DNA from: Liolophura sinensis
Lineage: Eukaryota; Mollusca; Polyplacophora; Chitonida; Chitonidae
Assembly: GCF_032854445.1 (NCBI RefSeq)
Contig: NC_088304.1
Coordinates: forward strand, 21,429,850 to 21,493,849
Reading direction: 5' to 3'
DNA: 64,000 bases
The notes below the pieces were generated by a model, which saw nothing but the letters and a program-made list of their open reading frames with translations, had not been told where the DNA came from and did no database searches. Below are positions 63,050-64,000 of this stretch, piece by piece (position 1 is the first letter of the stretch; each line of letters starts with the position of its first letter). Both the position numbers and the translations under genes were made by a program.

Positions 63050-63099
63050 AGACGAGCGTGGTGTTGTTCACGCAATCTGTGCATTGTTTAATTAAACAT

Positions 63100-64000
63100 C
63101 CTGTTTTACACACGTGCGCCTGCATCGGGTGTACATCACCTTACAAAATCAAACAAAAACAGAATATCCATTTATAAATTAGCATACTGTGTATTTGGAA
63201 CCATAACCCATTGCTATCAAGGACGTTTTGGCTTGTGCTGTTGAAACTGCTTTCGCACTGTATACCAAGTGCATATTGGTATACAACAAATATGAATCAA
63301 TTTCATTAATTACTTCCGTTTCTGCTAAACCCGTTAGTACTTTTGTAACTGTACGGGTGTCTTAAGCTGCTACTGCCTGCAATGTTAACTTGACAATCGC
63401 ATGTCCGTTAAATTAAGCCATTAAAACATAAAAAAGGGGATGCATAAAGTATACTTTAATATAGAAACAGGTAGATATATTTCTTCTCAAAGTGACAGCG
63501 ACCTACCTGGTGTCCCTGCTCTAGTTTTACTCTCTGTGCTGTTCGTCTTTATTTATATTAAATAGCTAGCGCGTCAATTTTACCATGTATACGCTATGCA
63601 TTAAATATCGTTGTTCTAAGGAATTATCCAAGAGTTGCAGGCTATAATGTATTCATAAAGCGTGGTCAATGTTATGAATTAATGTATAAAGCTAGATGTG
63701 CAGCCCTGTGTTTAAATGCTGATATCTTACCTATGCTTTGGCAGGTAAGCGGCCACATGCATTTTCATTGCAAAGCACATAAAACGGTATTTTATAAATG
63801 TATGAATAATATGGAAAATTAAAGAGCCCTGGTATTTATGTATTTATTTATTTTTTAATATTATTAGTTTTTGTTTGTTGTTCTTTTCGTCTTTTGTCTC
63901 GGTATCCCCGTCAGCTAAATATAATATGGGCTGAACTGAAGGTAGAACTAAGCCTTGTGTAACTATGTAGGCCCACACTTCCTTAACAGTCTTTTGGAAT
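63100..64000. other. Right edge of window, nothing recognised
   Basis: AT-rich DNA without homology, arrays or a SINE. Confidence 0.4.

Larger units (their letters stand above)
57240..63090. mobile_element. Polinton/adintovirus-like element relic
   Basis: Plus-strand packaging ATPase and adenain-like protease fragment, minus-strand protein-primed family B DNA polymerase, converging tail to tail near 58740-58930. This gene set is typical of Polinton/Maverick transposons and adintoviruses. No major or minor capsid gene, integrase or convincing terminal inverted repeats were seen. Local GC is visibly higher than the surrounding DNA. All three genes carry lesions. Confidence 0.85.

Overview
The window is animal nuclear DNA, most likely from a mollusc. 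The genes are split by GT-AG introns, and the introns and spacers are packed with tRNA-derived SINEs ending in (AAAT)n, minisatellites and DNA transposons. The commonest SINE resembles elements I recall from bivalve and gastropod genomes, so the phylum call is an inference. All identifications come from reading translations and splice signals; no database search was run.

Region 1 (1-21489, plus strand) holds the 3' part of a nitric oxide synthase (NOS) gene. I placed 19 exons whose phases all agree. Their lengths sum to 2622 nt, giving 873 residues and a stop. They cover the second half of the heme/arginine/BH4 oxygenase domain, the calmodulin-binding segment, and the FMN, FAD and NADPH modules. 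The 5' exons, including the heme-ligand Cys, lie upstream of the window. The introns carry SINEs, a broken Tc1-like transposon on the minus strand, a TTAA-flanked MITE and many tandem arrays.

Region 2 (21.5-57.2 kb) is repeat-rich and contains a tandem segmental duplication. Copy 1 spans about 24.9-36.3 kb and copy 2 about 38.4-57.1 kb, in the same orientation. Copy 2 keeps three phase-compatible minus-strand exons of a C-type lectin-like gene: two CTLD halves (49405-49174 and 45788-45588) and a terminal PAN/apple-like exon (40849-40614). Copy 1 keeps only wrecks of the first and last of these exons.

Region 3 (57.2-63.1 kb) is a decayed Polinton/adintovirus-like element. A packaging ATPase and an adenain-like protease fragment lie on the plus strand. 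A multiply broken protein-primed family B DNA polymerase converges on them from the minus strand. No capsid or integrase gene is visible. 63.1-64 kb shows nothing recognisable.

The most unusual signal is a recurring architecture: several minisatellites are tandem copies of the adjacent exon-intron junction. In NOS they copy the acceptor plus exon start of exon 2 and of the calmodulin-binding exon (nine decoy acceptors at 83-84 bp spacing, two of them in frame), and the donors of the exons ending at 7109 and 9690. In the lectin gene, a 35-bp satellite of roughly 60 units carries the exon end plus GTAAG donor of the CTLD exon.
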